The notes under the pieces are model-generated. The model was not told the origin of the DNA. It saw only the letters and a list, made by a program, of their open reading frames with translations, and searched no databases. From Acholeplasmataceae bacterium (lineage in GTDB: Bacteria > Bacillota_I > Bacilli_A > Izemoplasmatales > Hujiaoplasmataceae), in NCBI GenBank assembly GCA_012515085.1, contig JAAYZB010000022.1:1-8736 (forward strand): a stretch of 8,736 bases of DNA, written 5' to 3'. The position numbers were made by a program, and so were the translations under genes. Below, piece after piece: positions 7,401 to 8,736 of the stretch (position 1 is the stretch's first letter; each line of letters begins with the position of its first letter).

Positions 7401-8736
7401 GTTTTACTCAAGGCGATCCTTTAGTAAATACGGATTCCGAATACGTCGTCAATACGGAAATCCACGCGCTCTTTGAAGTGCTGGAAGCATTACACATCAC
7501 CACTCTTGACAGCGTCAACATCGATTTGAATCTCACGCAATTTTATACTCCCGAAGAACGCCAGGTATTGCTGGACTCGGCCTCGGTGCATTTGGAAATC
7601 TCCAAACAACTCTTTGGCCTCGGAGAAGCAGTGCTGGAGATACCCACCTATGATGAGAATGGCAGTCTGATTCGTTTTACTCAAGGGGATCCTTTGGAAA
7701 ATACGGATGCGGAATATGTGGTCAATGGCGAAATCCACGCACTCTTTGAAGTGTTGGAAATTCTCGGTATCGAGGACTTGGATTCCGTCAATATCAATTT
7801 GGATCTGACCATGTTTTATGACGATATTCCGCTAGGGGAGAACCCAATCGGACCACGGTCGACTTTGCTTTCATCAGCGTCGATTCATTTGGAAATCTCC
7901 AAACAACTTATAGGTCTTGGCAGTGGTCTATTGGCGGTACCCATTGAAGATATCGATCAAAATGATATCCGGATCATTCGGGGAGATCCATTGTTGTTGA
8001 CGGATTCTGAATATGTATTCAATGGTGAAATCCATGCGCTCTTTGAAGTCATGGAAGTACTCGGCGTTGAAAGCATCAATGAATTCCCCGATGAATTTGA
8101 TATCTCGATCATGTATGATGAAACCAAACGCGCAACTCTCATCGACTCAGCGAGTGTCCATCTCACGCTCTCTCAACAGCTTATGGATCTGGATGATGTG
8201 CAGCAGTCGATCATCGTTCCCAACAAAGATGGTCATTCGACGCCTTTACGGATAGAAAATGATTATGCAACCGATCCCAGCGATTGGTTTATTACCAAAT
8301 CGGAAATTCACTATTTCTTTGAAGGATTGGAGCTCTTGGATCTGCCGATTGCGGACGTATCGTCCTTTAGCGGCGCTTTTGATATGACAAAGCTTTATGA
8401 TGTCACAATTCGAGATGCGCTATTGTTATCAGGAATGCTACACGCGACGATTTCGGATCAATTGTTGGATCTGGATGATGTTCAATCGGCCATTCAAGTA
8501 CCCTCAAGCGATGTGTATGACCTGCTTCAGATTCGCCTGGAAAATGATATTCTTGAAGATTTTGTCCATATCGATGAAATTCATGCGTTCTTTGAAGCCA
8601 TCGAAGTATTGGGCGTGAGCGGAGACATTTCCGCATTCAACGGGTCGATTACTTTAAGCAACCTCTTCCAATCGACACATCCGGAAACTTACCAACAAAA
8701 CCAGATTACCTTGCTCAGTTCCGCAATCATGCATGC
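1427..8736 (+). CDS. Giant CvpA-anchored tandem-repeat surface protein (3' end outside window)
   Basis: One frame stays open for 2,436 codons and runs off the window with no stop, so the protein exceeds 2,436 residues. Residues 1-200 form a CvpA-like membrane domain: helix 14-31, RGFRKS, helix 38-59, outer loop 60-111, a long hydrophobic segment 112-150, the basic loop PSRKSEQKYRSKNR (153-166), then GFGALFGLMSGVL and helix 168-200. The positive-inside rule puts the N-terminus and everything after residue 200 outside. Residues 203-304 are an acidic linker. From about 305, and clearly from 373, tandem repeats of 80-101 residues run to the window end. Each has a helix like E-(I/L)-x-x-L-F-x-(A/V)-L-E-x-L-x-I, a segment like LDxVNIDLDL, a second helix with S-x-x-H-x-x-(I/L)-S-x-Q-L, then a strand-like (V/I)P-x-x-D-x-x-G-x-x-IR stretch. 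Only two cysteines occur (645, 652). The protein is strongly acidic. I do not recognise the repeat as a named family. A structural, adhesin-like role is inference only. Confidence 0.9.
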   Translation, partial: MPTLPTLPDNLDFPLYFNIMFFSILGLAMLFGFLRGFRKSLVAFLVTLVFYVVFFLTIDLVVNSLWTMELSFLGGVLGNIDPALASASSLSQALPILLEIYLGETLGPVLSNEQVIAFIAGLGIFIVKVVYTILYFTVIQIIYRFLIFLIRIIFFPSRKSEQKYRSKNRGFGALFGLMSGVLSVYVTLIIMGGIMSISASLLSFAPEEEETDTVELAFPRGHIYEANYSILPLAEADDPLGAMDDALNLLETMVNAYQTNIIVSTSSQITITEETSSTDLPLNLYLFDSVLSFEYDEKQIAIRHELSVFSEVAGTIMQSTFIESGDLSDVTGNEIRDAFTLLSNSALFTSLLPVAIDAATVYFEVDLPVPTDELYAIDWQAEVVQLGEVAGLVFDFVNAAGLLDGEPDLETLELNAEDVREIFTGLGGSQLVTMVASIAVMEPVLAQLSEDASAIITVPADLDWEEEFTSIGEIIAQIIETGISLGDFESGDPMTIISALATLNFTVLLDSVIVKNALINVLSGAGGFLDGEELSFLVIPDDIDWDTELLAILEAVNAVSTIATQVDFSNFTINSLSELDLDSIDAIFESRILVASITQLVKEQDFGDLPLILPDSIYDEDGYIKKSELIHLVDAFQIIVTELACDIGDTECEEVGFDITKALTLSSESVDTVLTSDIIWATLGNMILDMGAEFLIVPDTLTVLTEIMVESIPRNVVSRLEIDKVFQAVSALGITNLEEIDSFDPSMVTEIAADDDKIATLLASEIIQATVGDLLYDMGGDVLSIPEGALTTVSVGDDETVTIVTKTEIERLLKAVATLEITDIEAMEIDPSILTNLGTEIDPTVLDQDKADTLFLSLIIHATLSKLLIDFDADGALSIPYFSETGSEIRYFDDDDEFEYISDDELSALIQAVLILDIVDFENISIETLDLDMIIANSGILLDSSILQATISDQVRELDAEMIVIPTHDLLGHPIEISQGEGEQAVTYISKAELELTLDAINVLNIDLENPQFDATIIQNLEDADTPGELDDDKLDTLFDSTIIQASLSKMILDFTESDGETEAILVVPYTAESEAVVRFTDHGSNFISKTELVNLFKAIYSLDIDDFNSVDSLSLDTIKDNFDTLIVSATLHATISDQVMTMESDAIVVPEKDLAGESIIVIRGDVGFQTTYIISDELERTFDALEVLNIDFNNPVFDASIVDNLAYEPESELTGLDEDKLNTLFSSIILHASVSKMLIDLTEADEETEAVLVLPYVDVNGSDIRVQPYDAEFVVQAELEQILKALYAMDINDFNSVDSLSLDTIKEHFDTLILSATLHATISDQVMSMESDAIVVPSWDLAVVPEPILIERGAGATLITYISESELRATFNALEVLNIDFNNPVFDASIINNLEDTLNPGQLDNGKLDTLFDSTILHASISKMLIDLTEEDEETEALLVVPTLDYQGQPLQFTDHETLFVSETELRGSFEALFALGITDFNTIDSLTLTTINQEFDTIIQSAIIHATISDQMLTIESEDVDIPTFDYSGSSIRVERAETTYILDSELEHTFTALELLGVNELNNVNIAINLPDFYTADNRNTLLASATIHSAISKQLIELDDTVLEVPYFDSDNQPILIEQGDSELFTETTYVADTEIHALFEVMEILGINDLDTINLDLDLTLFYDDTPLGESLLGPRSTLLASASVHLEISKQLKNLGAEVLEIPFYSEANEPIRVTRGDIGEETDSEYVVDQEIHALFEMLEALNISDLDNVNIDLDLSQFYTPEDRQVLFDSAAVHLEISKQLIGLGTEVLEIPYYGEVGDVIRLSRGTLAEGTLSEYVTEAEVHALFEMLEALNINDLDNVNIDLDLSQFYTPEDRQVLFDSAAVHLEISKQLIGLGEAVLEIPTYDDGGGLIRFTQGDPLENTDSEYVVNTEIHALFEVLEALHITTLDSVNIDLDLSEFYTPEERQVLLDSASVHLEISKQLIGLGEAVLEIPTYDDGGGLIRFTQGDPLVNTDSEYVVNTEIHALFEVLEALHITTLDSVNIDLNLTQFYTPEERQVLLDSASVHLEISKQLFGLGEAVLEIPTYDENGSLIRFTQGDPLENTDAEYVVNGEIHALFEVLEILGIEDLDSVNINLDLTMFYDDIPLGENPIGPRSTLLSSASIHLEISKQLIGLGSGLLAVPIEDIDQNDIRIIRGDPLLLTDSEYVFNGEIHALFEVMEVLGVESINEFPDEFDISIMYDETKRATLIDSASVHLTLSQQLMDLDDVQQSIIVPNKDGHSTPLRIENDYATDPSDWFITKSEIHYFFEGLELLDLPIADVSSFSGAFDMTKLYDVTIRDALLLSGMLHATISDQLLDLDDVQSAIQVPSSDVYDLLQIRLENDILEDFVHIDEIHAFFEAIEVLGVSGDISAFNGSITLSNLFQSTHPETYQQNQITLLSSAIMH
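1466..2026 (+). other. CvpA-like four-helix membrane domain
   Basis: These codons (residues 14-200) encode the membrane anchor of the giant protein. Two features match the CvpA/colicin V production family (PF02674, from memory). The first is a GF-x-RGF-x-KSL motif just after the first helix. The second is a basic loop followed by RGFGALFGLMSGVL, like the family's (D/N)R-x-x-GALLG-x-x-G pattern. CvpA proteins normally end soon after the fourth helix, at roughly 160-180 residues. Here more than 2,200 residues follow. The family assignment comes from motif and topology, not a search, so a CvpA-like rather than strict CvpA label is safest. Confidence 0.65.
4403..5821 (+). repeat. Two-unit higher-order repeat (A-B, about 187 residues)
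   Basis: Units 8, 10 and 12 (A type; starts at 4403, 4958, 5525) share NID-(F/L)-(N/E)-NPxFDA and L-(S/I)-KM-(L/I)-(I/L)-D-(L/F)-T-E and are 99-101 residues. Units 9 and 11 (B type; 4700, 5261) share DFNSVDSLSLDTIK and TLHATISDQVM-x-MESDAIVVP and are 86-88 residues. Unit 13 (5822) is a diverged B. Same-type spacing is 185-189 residues (555-567 bp). At DNA level, 4851-4878 and 5412-5439 are identical over 28 bases, 561 bp apart. Alternation of two unit types means pairs, not single units, were duplicated here. Confidence 0.85.
6683..6771 (+). repeat. Perfect 89-bp direct repeat, copy 1 (copy 2 at 6956-7044)
   Basis: These 89 bases recur without mismatch exactly 273 bp downstream at 6956-7044. 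They encode the segment from DLDNVNIDLDL through the second helix (FDSAAVH) of units 16 and 17. Identity extends through synonymous positions, so this reflects recent duplication or gene conversion rather than protein-level selection alone. Confidence 0.9.
7046..7255 (+). repeat. Near-identical 210-bp direct repeat, copy 1 (copy 2 at 7319-7528)
   Basis: Aligned at a 273-bp offset, the two 70-codon segments differ at four bases by my reading: TCC/TCG, GTG/GTA, GAA/GTA and GTT/GTC. Three are synonymous and one changes Glu to Val, about 98% identity. The segment spans the end of one unit (LEISKQLIGLGEAVLEIP) and the start of the next (EIHALFEVLEALHITTLDSV). The duplicated block is therefore out of phase with the unit boundary used here. 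Confidence 0.9.

Larger units (their letters stand above)
2543..8736 (+). repeat. Tandem protein repeat array, 22 complete units plus one partial
   Basis: Unit starts, taken at the conserved Glu of the first helix, fall at residues 373, 467, 548, 628, 721, 808, 905, 993, 1092, 1178, 1279, 1367, 1466, 1548, 1639, 1738, 1829, 1920, 2011, 2102, 2201, 2293 and 2384; the last runs out of the window. Unit lengths are 94, 81, 80, 93, 87, 97, 88, 99, 86, 101, 88, 99, 82, 91, 99, 91, 91, 91, 91, 99, 92 and 91. A still more degenerate unit may begin near residue 305 (ELSVFSEVAG). Units 1-4 keep only the helix pattern and the (V/I)P position. From unit 6 the S-x-x-(H/Q)-A-x-(I/L)-S motif is clear. From unit 15 the first helix is always E-(I/V)-H. 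Nothing suggests frameshifts between units. Confidence 0.9.

Noticed and set aside
6683..7528. CRISPR-like or transposon-like direct repeats
   Set aside because: The repeats are long, contiguous, in frame and encode protein with a 273-bp period. There are no spacers, palindromic repeat ends, terminal inverted repeats or transposase.
2543..8736. Dockerin or EF-hand calcium-binding repeats
   Set aside because: Asp-rich segments such as NIDLDL recur, but the DxDxDG loop with its fixed spacing and flanking helices is absent.
1427..8736. Recoding of UGA as tryptophan, as in mycoplasmas
   Set aside because: Trp codons seen are TGG and no in-frame TGA occurs in the long frame, so the standard bacterial code explains everything.

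Overview
The window reads as bacterial chromosome, and most of it is one giant repeat-protein gene. Shine-Dalgarno sites are strong (AGGAGG, GGGAGG). The secretory signal is of the lipoprotein type, and there is no sign of UGA being read as tryptophan: Trp is TGG and no in-frame TGA interrupts a 7.3 kb reading frame. By eye the GC content is moderate, in the forties. These points, with the protein types, suggest a Gram-positive-type lineage (Bacillota, or a deep wall-less relative such as Izemoplasma/Acholeplasma-like organisms). That placement is inference; there is no rRNA or marker gene here.

Layout. (1) Positions 1-324, + strand: the C-terminal end of a protein that begins outside the window, most like the terminal Ig-like domain of a family 2 glycoside hydrolase. 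(2) Positions 326-350: a symmetrical A/T-flanked hairpin that can terminate both converging genes. (3) Positions 349-1221, - strand: a lipoprotein trypsin/HtrA-like serine protease with an intact catalytic triad and no PDZ domain. (4) Positions 1222-1426: a divergent intergenic region with a candidate promoter for each direction, a 15-bp Fur-box-like palindrome in the predicted leader of the + strand gene, and a strong ribosome binding site. (5) Positions 1427-8736, + strand: an uninterrupted frame of 2,436 codons that leaves the window. It encodes a four-helix CvpA-like membrane domain, a linker, then a tandem array of 22 complete and one partial repeat of about 80-101 residues, very acidic and predicted to lie outside the cell.

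The giant gene is the notable object. Its repeats are most degenerate next to the membrane. In the middle they form a two-unit higher-order repeat of about 187 residues. Near the 3' end of the window they become an almost homogeneous 91-residue (273-bp) monomer array with stretches about 98% identical in DNA. This layering records several rounds of unequal duplication, the most recent toward the 3' end. I do not recognise a named family for the repeat.

How the genes may work together is inference: all three products look exported or membrane-associated. The protease lies divergently beside the giant surface protein and could act at the same surface, but nothing in the sequence proves a link.
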